Origin: Salmonella enterica subsp. houtenae serovar Houten
GTDB taxonomy: Bacteria; Pseudomonadota; Gammaproteobacteria; Enterobacterales; Enterobacteriaceae
DNA: 64,000 nt
Assembly (NCBI GenBank): GCA_900478215.1
Contig: LS483478.1
Span: 3,348,001-3,412,000, forward strand
Reading direction: 5' to 3'
In this document: positions 43,950 through 52,925 of the stretch, in pieces
How the letters are laid out: each line of letters begins with the position of its first letter
Numbering within the stretch: position 1 is the first letter of the stretch
Notes under the pieces: generated by a model
The model's database searches: none
Told to the model about the DNA's origin: nothing
The model's input: the letters and a program-made list of their open reading frames with translations, nothing else
Position numbers and translations under genes: made by a program

Positions 43950-45005
43950 ATGATGAGTAGCAATTGGGTTAAAAATGCCATTAATGAAATTAACGCTGAC
44001 CACCAGCGCTCGGCGGATACGCATCTTATTCGTTTGCCCCTGTCGGCATTTCCAGGTATCCAGCTTTACCTGAAAGATGAAAGCACGCATCCCACCGGTA
44101 GCCTCAAGCATCGTCTGGCGCGCTCGCTGTTCCTTTATGGGCTGTGCAATGGTTGGATTAAAGAAGGCACTCCGATTATTGAAGCGTCATCAGGCTCAAC
44201 GGCGATTTCCGAAGCCTGGTTCGCGCGTTTACTGGGGCTGCCATTCATCGCCGTCATGCCCGCCTGTACCGCAAAACGTAAAATTGAACAGATTCAATTT
44301 TACGGCGGACAATGCCATTTTGTGGAGAGCGCCTGCGAAATTTATGCTGCATCCGAGCAGTTGGCGCATGAACTGAACGGTCACTATATGGACCAGTTTA
44401 CCTACGCAGAACGTGCTACCGATTGGCGGGGCAACAATAATATTGCCGACAGTATTTTTCGCCAGATGCGGAACGAACCGCATCCAGTGCCTCGATTTAT
44501 CGTCATGAGCGCCGGAACAGGCGGAACCTCTGCGACGATCGGACGCTATATTCGCTGCCAGGGCTACGATACTCAGCTCATGGTGGTGGATCCGGAAAAT
44601 TCCGTCTTTTTACCTTACTGGCAGGATCGCGACGCTTCATTACGCAGTCCGGTGGGCAGTAAAATTGAGGGAATTGGTCGCCCGCGCGTAGAGCCCTCTT
44701 TTATCCCGGATGTCGTGGATGAGATGCTGCGCGTGCCGGATGCCGCCAGCATTGCCGCCGCACACTGGCTGGAAACGCAGCTAGGCCGCAAAGTCGGCGC
44801 CTCTACCGGCACGAATATGTGGGGAGCGCTGCAGCTTGCGGCCCGGATGCGCGAGGCTGGAGAAACCGGCGCTATCGTGACGTTATTGTGCGATAGCGGC
44901 GATCGCTATCTGGATACCTATTACCATCCGGCGTGGGTTAGCGACCATATCGGCGATGTGACGCCGTGGTCAGCGGCCATCGCAAAATTACTTACCGGCG
45001 ACTAA
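43950..45005 (+). CDS. cdsH: CdsH, PLP-dependent cysteine desulfhydrase
   Basis: 351 residues, fold type II PLP enzyme related to cysteine synthase/cystathionine beta-synthase. The PLP lysine is in HPTGSLKHRLA, substrate-loop residues in EASSGSTA, and the phosphate-binding glycines in SAGTGGTSATIG. In Salmonella this gene, beside decR/ybaO, is described as the inducible cysteine desulfhydrase that breaks cysteine to pyruvate, ammonia and sulfide. ATG 43950 and 43953 are both possible. An IS200 begins a few bases after the stop. Confidence 0.88.
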   Translation: MMSSNWVKNAINEINADHQRSADTHLIRLPLSAFPGIQLYLKDESTHPTGSLKHRLARSLFLYGLCNGWIKEGTPIIEASSGSTAISEAWFARLLGLPFIAVMPACTAKRKIEQIQFYGGQCHFVESACEIYAASEQLAHELNGHYMDQFTYAERATDWRGNNNIADSIFRQMRNEPHPVPRFIVMSAGTGGTSATIGRYIRCQGYDTQLMVVDPENSVFLPYWQDRDASLRSPVGSKIEGIGRPRVEPSFIPDVVDEMLRVPDAASIAAAHWLETQLGRKVGASTGTNMWGALQLAARMREAGETGAIVTLLCDSGDRYLDTYYHPAWVSDHIGDVTPWSAAIAKLLTGD

Positions 45006-45020
45006 AAACCAAATAAATAT

Positions 45021-45044
45021 CCTCCGGCATAGCCGGAGGTTTTT
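45021..45044 (+). terminator. IS200 right-end hairpin followed by a T-run
   Basis: CCTCCGGC, ATA, GCCGGAGG then five T (45040-45044) on the plus strand. It is part of the IS200 recombination end but also has the form of a rho-independent terminator 15 bases after the cdsH stop. Confidence 0.7.
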
Positions 45045-45120
45045 CAGATGCGCCTGTAAGGCTCTCTTACCAGCCGCGCCCTAACAGGCGCACACGATCT
45101 GACATTTGCATCAAACTTCG

Positions 45121-45579
45121 TTACTTACGGCCCGTAAACGGGCTACCCGGATAAGGGATCGATAACTGCTCTCCCATTTTATCCTCTTCAAGCTGGTGCT
45201 TTATGTATTCCTGTATCTTCGCTGTGTTCTTACCCACCGTATCAACGTAGTATCCGCGGCACCAGAACTCCCTGTTCCTGTATTTGAATTTCAAATCCCC
45301 AAACTGCTCATAAAGCATCAGGCTACTTTTACCCTTCAGATATCCCATGAAGCTCGACACACTCATCTTCGGCGGGATCTCCAGAAGCATGTGGATATGA
45401 TCTGTACAGCATTCTGCTTCCAGAATTCGTACATTTTTCCACTCACACAATTTTCTTAATATGCTGCCTACTGCTCTACGCTTCTCTCCGTAGAACGTCT
45501 GCCTTCGGTACTTCGGGGCAAAAACTATATGATATTTACAGTTCCATCGGGTATGCGCTAAGCTCTTTTCGTCCCCCAT
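45121..45579 (-). CDS. tnpA: TnpA, IS200 Y1 HUH transposase
   Basis: 152 residues, the usual IS200 TnpA length. HUH motif is CTDHIHMLL (His61, His63) and the nucleophile Tyr125 is in KIQEYIKHQ. It transposes single-stranded DNA at replication forks. The start codon is buried in a GTCCC/GGGAC hairpin (45571-45585), the known translational lock that keeps IS200 nearly silent. The in-frame extension to 45630 lacks support. Frame intact, so mobility is possible. Confidence 0.96.
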   Translation of the reverse strand: MGDEKSLAHTRWNCKYHIVFAPKYRRQTFYGEKRRAVGSILRKLCEWKNVRILEAECCTDHIHMLLEIPPKMSVSSFMGYLKGKSSLMLYEQFGDLKFKYRNREFWCRGYYVDTVGKNTAKIQEYIKHQLEEDKMGEQLSIPYPGSPFTGRK

Positions 45580-45585
45580 CGGGAC
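45571..45585 (-). promoter_or_regulatory. Start-codon-sequestering hairpin of IS200 tnpA
   Basis: On the minus strand GTCCC, GATGG, GGGAC places the tnpA ATG in the loop and stem, with the purine-rich RBS immediately upstream. Known for IS200 as a block to ribosome binding. Confidence 0.75.
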
Positions 45586-45722
45586 CCCCTTTTGATTTCT
45601 TGTTGAACTTTTGCAGTTGCCAGACCGCAAGGTGTTTTAACAAATCAAAAGGGGTTTTGATAACCGACTCAAAGCTGAAAGCTTTACGGAACCCCCAGCC
45701 TAGCTGGGGGTTTTCCATAGAC

Positions 45723-45750
45723 AAAAAAAAGCCAGACTGAACGTCTGGCT
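45723..45750 (-). terminator. Rho-independent terminator of cof
   Basis: On the minus strand AGCCAGAC, five bases, GTCTGGCT then eight T. IS200 begins within a few bases of the end of the T-run, so the terminator survived the insertion. Confidence 0.9.
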
Positions 45751-45766
45751 TGCTGGAAGAGATCTC

Positions 45767-46585
45767 TCATTCGGGGGAATAAGGTAGATGCGGATTGTCC
45801 AGCCAATGCGTCAAAAAGTGTGATACCGCTTGATTACCACAGTGTCCGATAACCGAAAGGTGCGGCAGCGCGGCGATAAGTTGTGGCATGGCGTTACCCA
45901 TAATGAGCCCCTGCCCGACGCAGCCCAGCATTTCCCGATCGTTCATCGCATCGCCAAACGCCATGCAATCTGCCAGTGAAAGCCCCAAATGGTTGCTCAA
46001 TACCGCCAGCGCCGATCCTTTATTGCACCCCAGCGGTAGCACTTCCAGGCAGTCGACGGCAGAGAAACAGAGGTGCGCTCGTTCTTTCAGCGCCTCATTG
46101 AGCTGAATGCGCAAGCGGATCAGATCATCATGATCGCCGCAAAAACAGATCTTCGTCACCTGATGGGCCGGAATGCTTTTTACATCGATAACCTGATAAC
46201 GAAAGCCGCTGTAGACATGCGCCTGGAGTAGCGCGGGGATCGCCTGGCCTGTAAACCAGCCGTTGTCATTAAATACATGCATACTGGCTCGGGTATCCCA
46301 GGCATGGTGCATCACCGTATCGGCAACCTGAGGATCGAGATCCTGACGATGCAGCACGTCGCCTTCCAGCGAGTGAATTCGCGTCCCGTTACCGGTAATA
46401 AGATAAGCATCCAGTGAAAGCGTCCCCAAAATATGCCGCATTTCCAGAACATGACGACCCGTGGCGAATGTCAGAGTGATGTCGCGTTCGCGCAGACGCG
46501 ACAGCGTGGCGATCGTTTCTCTACCCAAATGGTGATCGGGCATTAATAACGTGCCATCCATATCAAATGCTGCCAGACGGGCCAT
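45767..46585 (-). CDS. cof: Cof, HAD-superfamily phosphatase
   Basis: 272 residues. HAD class IIB (Cof) hydrolase: nucleophile motif DMDGTLL at residues about 8-14, Thr in LTFATGR, Lys in the GCNKGSAL segment and metal acids in FGDAMNDREML. E. coli Cof hydrolyses HMP-pyrophosphate and several sugar phosphates, and was found through toxopyrimidine/bacimethrin resistance. The start MARLAAF at 46585 gives the family length. Divergent from ybaE across 100 bases. Confidence 0.95.
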   Translation of the reverse strand: MARLAAFDMDGTLLMPDHHLGRETIATLSRLRERDITLTFATGRHVLEMRHILGTLSLDAYLITGNGTRIHSLEGDVLHRQDLDPQVADTVMHHAWDTRASMHVFNDNGWFTGQAIPALLQAHVYSGFRYQVIDVKSIPAHQVTKICFCGDHDDLIRLRIQLNEALKERAHLCFSAVDCLEVLPLGCNKGSALAVLSNHLGLSLADCMAFGDAMNDREMLGCVGQGLIMGNAMPQLIAALPHLSVIGHCGNQAVSHFLTHWLDNPHLPYSPE

Positions 46586-46685
46586 CTCTTTCTCCACACT
46601 GTGACGCGGTTAACTTGTTGTTCAGTATTACCTGAGATATACGGAAGTAATAGTGAACAGATAAAAGGAAGTGTTCCGGGTTTCT

Positions 46686-48386
46686 ATGAGGCTACTGAAT
46701 CGGCTTAATCAATATCAACGCCTCTGGCAGCCTTCCGCCGGGGAAACGCAACATGTCACCGTTAGCGAACTGGCCGAACGCTGTTTTTGTAGCGAGCGCC
46801 ATCTGCGAACACTGCTGCGTCAGGCCCAGCAGGCGGGTTGGCTAAGATGGGAGGCGCAGTCCGGGCGCGGGAAACGTGGACGGCTACAGTTCCTGGTCAC
46901 GCCGGAATCGCTCCGCACCGCCATGATGGAACAGGCGCTGGAAAAAGGGCAGCAGCTCAACGTACTGGAACTGGCGCAGCTGGCGCCTGGCGAATTACGG
47001 GCGATGCTCCAGCCTTTTATGGGCGGCCAATGGCAAAACGATACGCCGACATTGCGTATTCCCTACTATCGTCCGCTTGACCCGCTGCAGCCGGGTTTCC
47101 TGCCAGGACGCGCGGAACAGCATCTCGCGGGACAAGTTTTTTCCGGGTTAACGCGCTTCGACCGCGACAGTCAGTATCCTTGCGGGGATTTGGCGCATCA
47201 CTGGGAGGTTTCCGCCGACGGTTTACGCTGGGATTTTTATATTCGCTCCACGCTGCACTGGCATAATGGCGATACGGTGGGCACCGCGCAGCTACACGAA
47301 CGCCTGGAAAGGCTGCTTACCCTACCCGCGCTAAGCAAATTGTTTATTAGCGTCGCACGTATCGAAATAACGCATCCTCAGTGCCTGACCTTCCTCCTTC
47401 ACCGACCTGATTACTGGCTGGCGCATCGTCTGGCGAGCTATTGTAGCGGTCTGGCGCATCCTGACCTGCCGCTTATCGGCACCGGCCCTTTTCGCCTGGC
47501 GTTGTTCACGCCGGAACTGGTGCGTCTGGAAAGCCACGACCATTATCACCTCAGCCATCCGCTGCTGAAAGCGATTGAATTCTGGATCACTCCGCAACTG
47601 TTTGCCCGCGATTTGGGTACCAGTTGCCGCCATCCGGTGCAGATCGCCATCGGCAAACCAGAAGAACTGGCGACGCTGAGCCAGGTAAGTAGTGGTATCA
47701 GTCTGGGCTTTTGCTATTTAACGATTAAAAAGGGCTCGCAGCTTAACGTACAGCAGGCGCGGCGTCTGGTACATATTATCCATCATACATCTCTACTGAA
47801 AACATTGCCGGTAGATGAGAATTTGATTACGCCAAGTCAGGGGCTACTTCCTGGCTGGACAATCCCGCAATGGCAGGATGTTGATGAGACCCCGTTGCCT
47901 AAAAAACTCACACTGGCGTACCATCTTCCCGTTGAGCTTCATACGATGGCGGAACAGCTTCGACACTATCTTGTAACGCTCGGCTGTGAGTTAACGTTGA
48001 TTTTTCATAATGCCAAAAACTGGGATAACTGCCCTGCCCTGACGCAAGCGGATCTGATGATGGGCGACAGGCTGATCGGCGAAGCGCCGGAATATACGCT
48101 GGAACAGTGGCTGCGCTGCGATCAGATCTGGCCGCATGTCCTGGACGCGCCTGCGTTTTCACATCTGCAGGCGACGCTTGACGCCCTGCAAATTCAGCCC
48201 AATGAAAAAGATCGCCGCGCCGCGCTACAGCAGGTTTTTGCCAGCCTGATGAATGACGCCACGCTAACGCCGCTGTTTAATTATCACTATCGCATCAGCG
48301 CCCCGCCGGGTGTTAACGGCGTTAGACTCACCCCTCGCGGCTGGTTTGAGTTTAGCGAGGCATGGCTTCCGCCGCCTTCGCCGTGA
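46686..48386 (+). CDS. ybaE: YbaE, SgrR-like protein with HTH and solute-binding domain
   Basis: 566 residues, as E. coli YbaE. The N-terminal segment (SELAERCFCSERHLRTLLRQ) is a winged HTH of the SgrR type; the rest resembles family 5 periplasmic binding proteins (peptide/sugar binding, LRIPYYRPLDPLQPGF) but has no signal peptide, so it is a cytoplasmic regulator with a borrowed ligand-binding fold. Target genes are unknown. ATG 46686 is supported by the conserved MRLLNRLNQYQRLWQP. Confidence 0.9.
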   Translation: MRLLNRLNQYQRLWQPSAGETQHVTVSELAERCFCSERHLRTLLRQAQQAGWLRWEAQSGRGKRGRLQFLVTPESLRTAMMEQALEKGQQLNVLELAQLAPGELRAMLQPFMGGQWQNDTPTLRIPYYRPLDPLQPGFLPGRAEQHLAGQVFSGLTRFDRDSQYPCGDLAHHWEVSADGLRWDFYIRSTLHWHNGDTVGTAQLHERLERLLTLPALSKLFISVARIEITHPQCLTFLLHRPDYWLAHRLASYCSGLAHPDLPLIGTGPFRLALFTPELVRLESHDHYHLSHPLLKAIEFWITPQLFARDLGTSCRHPVQIAIGKPEELATLSQVSSGISLGFCYLTIKKGSQLNVQQARRLVHIIHHTSLLKTLPVDENLITPSQGLLPGWTIPQWQDVDETPLPKKLTLAYHLPVELHTMAEQLRHYLVTLGCELTLIFHNAKNWDNCPALTQADLMMGDRLIGEAPEYTLEQWLRCDQIWPHVLDAPAFSHLQATLDALQIQPNEKDRRAALQQVFASLMNDATLTPLFNYHYRISAPPGVNGVRLTPRGWFEFSEAWLPPPSP

Positions 48387-48450
48387 AGAAGCTGGTCGGT
48401 ATTATCCGTACGCGTTACCATATTGGTTTTCGTCATTGATCAGGATAATT

Positions 48451-49146
48451 ATGAAACGCGCCGTTGTTGTATTTAGTGGAGGTCAGGACTCCACCACTTG
48501 TCTGGCGCAAGCGCGGCATCAGTATGATGAAGTGCATTGTGTCACATTTGATTATGGTCAGCGCCACCGCGCAGAGATTGATGTCGCGCGCGATCTGGCG
48601 TTAAAACTTGGCGCACGCGCGCATAAAGTGCTGGATGTCACTTTGCTGAACGAACTGGCGGTCAGCAGCCTGACGCGGGATAGTATTCCGGTGCCGGACT
48701 ATGAACCGAACGCTGACGGCATCCCCAATACTTTCGTACCGGGACGTAATATTCTCTTTCTGACGCTGGCGGCTATTTACGCTTATCAGGTCAAAGCCGA
48801 AGCGGTAATCACCGGCGTTTGCGAGACCGATTTTTCCGGCTACCCGGACTGTCGCGATGAGTTCGTCAACGCGCTCAATCACGCCGTGAATCTGGGCATG
48901 GCGAAAGATATCCGTTTCGAAACGCCCTTAATGTGGCTTGATAAAGCTGAAACCTGGGCGCTGGCTGATTATTGGGGCAAACTGGATTTGATTCGCGAAG
49001 AGACGCTGACCTGCTATAACGGTATTAAAGGCGATGGCTGTGGTCATTGTGCAGCCTGTAATCTGCGCGCTAACGGCCTGAATCATTACCTGTCGAATAA
49101 AGCGGCGGTGATGGCGGCAATGAAGCAGAAAACGGGGTTAAGATGA
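48451..49146 (+). CDS. queC: QueC, 7-cyano-7-deazaguanine synthase
   Basis: 231 residues. An ATP-pyrophosphatase P-loop SGGQDSTTC near the N-terminus and a four-Cys zinc site near residues 190-205 (CYNGIKGDGCGHCAAC). It converts 7-carboxy-7-deazaguanine, ammonia and ATP to preQ0 in queuosine synthesis. MKRAVVVFSGG at 48451 is chosen; the longer frame overlaps ybaE. No preQ1-type riboswitch is seen in the 64-base gap to ybaE. A REP follows. Confidence 0.97.
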   Translation: MKRAVVVFSGGQDSTTCLAQARHQYDEVHCVTFDYGQRHRAEIDVARDLALKLGARAHKVLDVTLLNELAVSSLTRDSIPVPDYEPNADGIPNTFVPGRNILFLTLAAIYAYQVKAEAVITGVCETDFSGYPDCRDEFVNALNHAVNLGMAKDIRFETPLMWLDKAETWALADYWGKLDLIREETLTCYNGIKGDGCGHCAACNLRANGLNHYLSNKAAVMAAMKQKTGLR

Positions 49147-49149
49147 TTG

Positions 49150-49232
49150 TTTTGCCGGATGGCAGTGCACACACCTTATCCGGCCTGGCGATATTCACCA
49201 TAGTCAATATCGCCCATAGGCCTGATAAATTC
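49150..49232. repeat. REP plus perfect hairpin between queC and fadM
   Basis: TTGCCGGATGGCAGTGCACA and CACCTTATCCGGCC form a REP; it is followed by GGCGATATT (49187-49195) and AATATCGCC (49206-49214), a perfect 9-bp hairpin, then CATAGGCCTGATAAA, a REP-like end. It fills the convergent gap. Confidence 0.8.
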
Positions 49233-49254
49233 AGCGCCATTAGACAGCGAGGCG

Positions 49255-49653
49255 TTATTGCACCATCTGTTCCAGCTTTTCACGCAATTCGCCTTCCAGC
49301 GGCTGCGCTTTTTGCGTTTTTAAATCAATACAAACAAACGTGATGAGCGCATCCGCCACCACCTGCCCTTCTGGCTCCAGCGTAATCGTCTGGCTTAATA
49401 CGCCGCTTTTACCGTTAAGCTGTTGTACCTGGCTGGTGACGGTCAATAGATCGCTCAATACCGCCGGGCGACGGTAGTTTATATTGATGTTTACCACCAC
49501 AAAGGCAATATTGCGGGCCGTCATCCACTGAAAGCTATCGCTGTTTTCCAGCCCATCCCAGCGGGCCTCTTCCAGAAACTCAAGATAGCGGGCATTGTTG
49601 ACATGCTGATAGACATCAAGATGATAACCACGGACTTTGATTTGTGTTTGCAT
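49255..49653 (-). CDS. fadM: FadM (YbaW), long-chain acyl-CoA thioesterase III
   Basis: 132 residues, single hotdog-fold 4HBT enzyme. The Asp of the motif DVYQHVNNARYLEF near residue 14 is the family catalytic residue. In E. coli it acts on dodecenoyl/ conjugated acyl-CoA during beta-oxidation and is under FadR control. No clear operator was read here. Full length. Confidence 0.93.
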   Translation of the reverse strand: MQTQIKVRGYHLDVYQHVNNARYLEFLEEARWDGLENSDSFQWMTARNIAFVVVNININYRRPAVLSDLLTVTSQVQQLNGKSGVLSQTITLEPEGQVVADALITFVCIDLKTQKAQPLEGELREKLEQMVQ

Positions 49654-49758
49654 AGCGCAGGGCCTTACGTTGTTTTTATAGGAACAGACTTTAGGGTAAA
49701 GAGGTCATAACTGGTATGACCTCTACAGTCTGGCAAACTTTCAGCGCTGTGCAAGTTA

Positions 49759-50161
<403 letters not shown>

Positions 50162-50213
50162 CAGCCACGATAGCGGGACGGAGAAAAACGAACAAACGGC
50201 AATTCTCAGAAAT

Positions 50214-50237
50214 GGAAAAGGCCGCGAAAGCGGCCTT
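50214..50237 (-). terminator. Terminator after ppiD
   Basis: GGCCGC, four bases, GCGGCC with four T on the minus strand, about 48 bases past the ppiD stop. It separates ppiD from ybaV. Confidence 0.85.
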
Positions 50238-50282
50238 GATGGGATACAACGTCTTGCAATTTTTTGCGAAGCGTCTCGACGA

Positions 50283-52154
50283 TTACTGCTGTTCCAGAGC
50301 GTCGCCGATTTTAATTTTGGCGGCTTTACGCAGATTACTCATCAGCGCCTCAAAGACAATTTGCGCATTGTTCTGCGTGATGCCCTGCACCATCGCTTTT
50401 TTCTGCGCGTCTGGCATTGAGCCCGCTTTCACCTCGTCAAGCGCCAGCAGAACGACGTTACCCTGCATATCGTTCGCTACGCCATAGACTGGCTTATCTT
50501 TCGTCGGAAGGCTTAACGCAAAGGCCGCCTGACTCACCGGATCCTGACTGGTACGACTTAACGTTTTAGGCTCGCCAAAGCGCAAACCCGCCGCTTTCAT
50601 CGCCTCCGCGCCTTTGCCCGCTTTCAGCTCGAGCAGCAGTTTCTCTGCATCCAGCTTCGCCTGTTGTTCAGCTTTATTATGCTTCACCAGGGCGGTGACC
50701 TGTTCTTTCACCTCTGCTAATGGCTTCACGGCTTCAGGTTTATGCTCGCTCACACGCACGACAAAAGCCCGATCGCCATCCACGGTGATGATGTCTGAAT
50801 TCGGCCCGGGCGTACCATTTTCGCCCACCAGACCGCCATTAAAGATAGCATCGGCTACCGGTTTGAAGTTGAGCTCTTCCGGCAAGTTATCACGGCTAAA
50901 CCAGCCGGTTTCAACCGCTTTTACGCCAGCGACCTGTTCAGCGCCTGCTAACGATTCATTGTCGTTGCTTGCCGCATCGCTCACCTTCTGCTGCAACGCA
51001 TAGTAAGCATCCAGCGCTTTTTCTTGTTTCACTTTCGCGGCAATGTCGTCGCGAACCTCGCTTAATGGTTTCACTTTGGCAGGCTGAATATCATCCAGAC
51101 GCGCCACCAGATAACCGACAGAAGACTTAATCACGCCAGATAGCTGGCCTTTCTCTTTCAAACCGGCGTTTTTCAATTCCGGCACCGTGGCAGACTCTTC
51201 CAGCCAACCCATATCGCCGCCATTACGCGCAGAGATGATGTCGATAGATTTCTCTTTCGCCAGCGTGGCGAAATCTTCGCCCTTATTCAGCGCATCCAGA
51301 ACTGCTTTCGCATCATTTTCCGTTTTGGTTTGAATAATGCTGTAACGATTACGCTCCGGCTGGGTAAACTGATCCAAATGCTGGTCATAATAGGCCTGAA
51401 TATCCGCATCGCTGACCGGCGCTTGCATCGTCGCCGCATCCAGCTTGATATAGCTTACGCGGAACTGTTCCGGCGTCATAAAACGGGTTTTATTCTGATC
51501 GTAGTAGCTGGATACTTCCTGATCGGTCACCTGCTGCTTCGCCGCCAGCGCGTTGACATCAATAGTGGCTTCACGCACTACGCGCTGTTGAGAGACTAAT
51601 GCCGCCAGCTCGTCGGTTTCCCCTTTCAGCATAAAATCAGTACCGGCCACGCCATTGATCAGTTGCTGAGTGGTTAACTGGTTACGCAGTGCCTGAGCAT
51701 ACTGATCGGCCGTCATTCCCATCTGATTCACAATCGCGTTATAACGGTTGTTGTCAAAACGACCATCTACCTGAAAAGCGGGAGTGGCGAAAATCGCCTG
51801 CTTTACCTGCTCGTCGCTGATGCCCAGTTTCAGTTCTCGGGAATATTGATCCAACAGAGCTTCGTCTATCAGACGATTCAGCACCTGCTGACGCAGGCCC
51901 TTCATATAACCTTCATTGGCCGCCAGTTCAGAATACCTGTCGCCCAGTTGCTGCTGCATACGGTTACGTTCGTTGTTAAACGCATTCTCAAACTGCGCCC
52001 GGCTGATTTCCTGGCCATTCACTTTTGCGGCGTAGTTATTGCTTCCGCCAATCAGGTAACCACTAACGCCGGTCAAAATGAACGACACGATAATGATAAC
52101 GAAAATAATCTTGAGCACGAGACTGTTTGCAGCCGTGCGTAAGCTGTCCATCAT
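50283..52154 (-). CDS. ppiD: PpiD, membrane-anchored periplasmic chaperone with parvulin domain
   Basis: 623 residues. A single N-terminal transmembrane anchor (residues about 15-35), SurA-like N-terminal chaperone region, and one parvulin domain near 265-360 (NGGDMGWLEESATVPELKNA). It associates with SecYEG and helps folding of proteins leaving the translocon; the parvulin domain of E. coli PpiD has little isomerase activity. Two consecutive ATGs begin it; the first gives the E. coli length. Confidence 0.96.
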   Translation of the reverse strand: MMDSLRTAANSLVLKIIFVIIIVSFILTGVSGYLIGGSNNYAAKVNGQEISRAQFENAFNNERNRMQQQLGDRYSELAANEGYMKGLRQQVLNRLIDEALLDQYSRELKLGISDEQVKQAIFATPAFQVDGRFDNNRYNAIVNQMGMTADQYAQALRNQLTTQQLINGVAGTDFMLKGETDELAALVSQQRVVREATIDVNALAAKQQVTDQEVSSYYDQNKTRFMTPEQFRVSYIKLDAATMQAPVSDADIQAYYDQHLDQFTQPERNRYSIIQTKTENDAKAVLDALNKGEDFATLAKEKSIDIISARNGGDMGWLEESATVPELKNAGLKEKGQLSGVIKSSVGYLVARLDDIQPAKVKPLSEVRDDIAAKVKQEKALDAYYALQQKVSDAASNDNESLAGAEQVAGVKAVETGWFSRDNLPEELNFKPVADAIFNGGLVGENGTPGPNSDIITVDGDRAFVVRVSEHKPEAVKPLAEVKEQVTALVKHNKAEQQAKLDAEKLLLELKAGKGAEAMKAAGLRFGEPKTLSRTSQDPVSQAAFALSLPTKDKPVYGVANDMQGNVVLLALDEVKAGSMPDAQKKAMVQGITQNNAQIVFEALMSNLRKAAKIKIGDALEQQ

Positions 52155-52383
52155 GGTGTAACCACACTCCGCTGTAGGTGACTTTACACTTTAACCTTCA
52201 GGCGGCTTCTCTGCTGGCAACCAAGTGATTCGCTCGGTTGCCGCATCGACGCGACTTGAATGATTTGCGTATATATACTTCACGTGCATCGCATTTGCTG
52301 AATGCGGCGCGCGAAAGCCTATTGTGACAAGAAATGAGGGCAATTGTCAGCCCGCAACGCACAGAAAGTCCCGAATCGCCAAT

Positions 52384-52409
52384 AAAAAAGGCACATCAGT
52401 TGATGCGCC
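52384..52409 (-). terminator. Rho-independent terminator of hupB
   Basis: On the minus strand GGCGCATCA, two bases, TGATGTGCC then six T. One G-U pair in a 9-bp stem. Confidence 0.88.
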
Positions 52410-52444
52410 CTTGTGCTTTGTCACTTCCCCCGAGGGGATCACGT

Positions 52445-52717
52445 TTAGTTTACCGCGTCTTTCAGCGCTTTACCTGCGCGGAAACTCGGCACTTTGGCAG
52501 CGGCGATGGTGATCTCTTTTCCTGTTTGCGGGTTGCGGCCAGTACGGGCAGCACGCTCTTTAACAGCAAAAGTACCAAAACCTACCAGCGCTACGTCATC
52601 ACCTTCTTTCAGAGATTCAGTAACAGAAGCAATAATTGCATCTAACGCACGTCCAGCCGCAGCTTTAGAGATATCAGCCCCTGCAGCAATTTTGTCGATC
52701 AGTTGAGATTTATTCAC
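52445..52717 (-). CDS. hupB: HupB, HU-beta nucleoid protein
   Basis: 90 residues, HU family. The DNA-bending arm is intact ([18 protein letters not shown] with the apical Pro). It forms HU-alpha/beta dimers that bind bent and nicked DNA and constrain supercoils. lon lies upstream on the same strand. Confidence 0.99.
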
Positions 52718-52856
52718 TCTTCTCTTCCTCTTTATAATTTATATCGCACCTGAATCCTTCAAAGTGCGACCGCGCAGCAGTTATATCAGGCCTGCCATGC
52801 CCTTACAACACCCGTTAATGAGGGCAAGCCCAATCCGTCATCTAAATTAGCTATAC

Positions 52857-52893
52857 AAAAAAAGGCTGGCAAGTCCGAAATGGCCTGCCAGCC
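52857..52893 (-). terminator. Rho-independent terminator of lon
   Basis: GGCTGGCA (52864-52871) and TGCCAGCC (52886-52893) form an 8-bp stem; on the minus strand it is followed by seven T. Confidence 0.93.
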
Positions 52894-52925
52894 CTGTTTT
52901 TATTAGTGCTCTTTGCGCGAGGTCA

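Larger units (their letters stand above)
45012..45719 (-). mobile_element. IS200 insertion sequence
   Basis: About 708 bp, the usual IS200 length; ends are placed to within about 8 bases. The left end near 45719 has the subterminal hairpin ACCCCCAGCCTAGCTGGGGGTT (split here: ACCCCCAGC/GCTGGGGGT around 45690-45712). The right end has CCTCCGGC/GCCGGAGG (45021-45039). As expected for the IS200/IS605 family there are no terminal inverted repeats or target duplications. The single gene tnpA is intact. The element lies between the cdsH stop and the cof terminator. Confidence 0.9.

Noticed and set aside
48387..48450. preQ1 riboswitch before queC
   Set aside because: The 64-base gap to ybaE is too short and shows no preQ1 aptamer features; enterobacterial queC genes are not known to have one.
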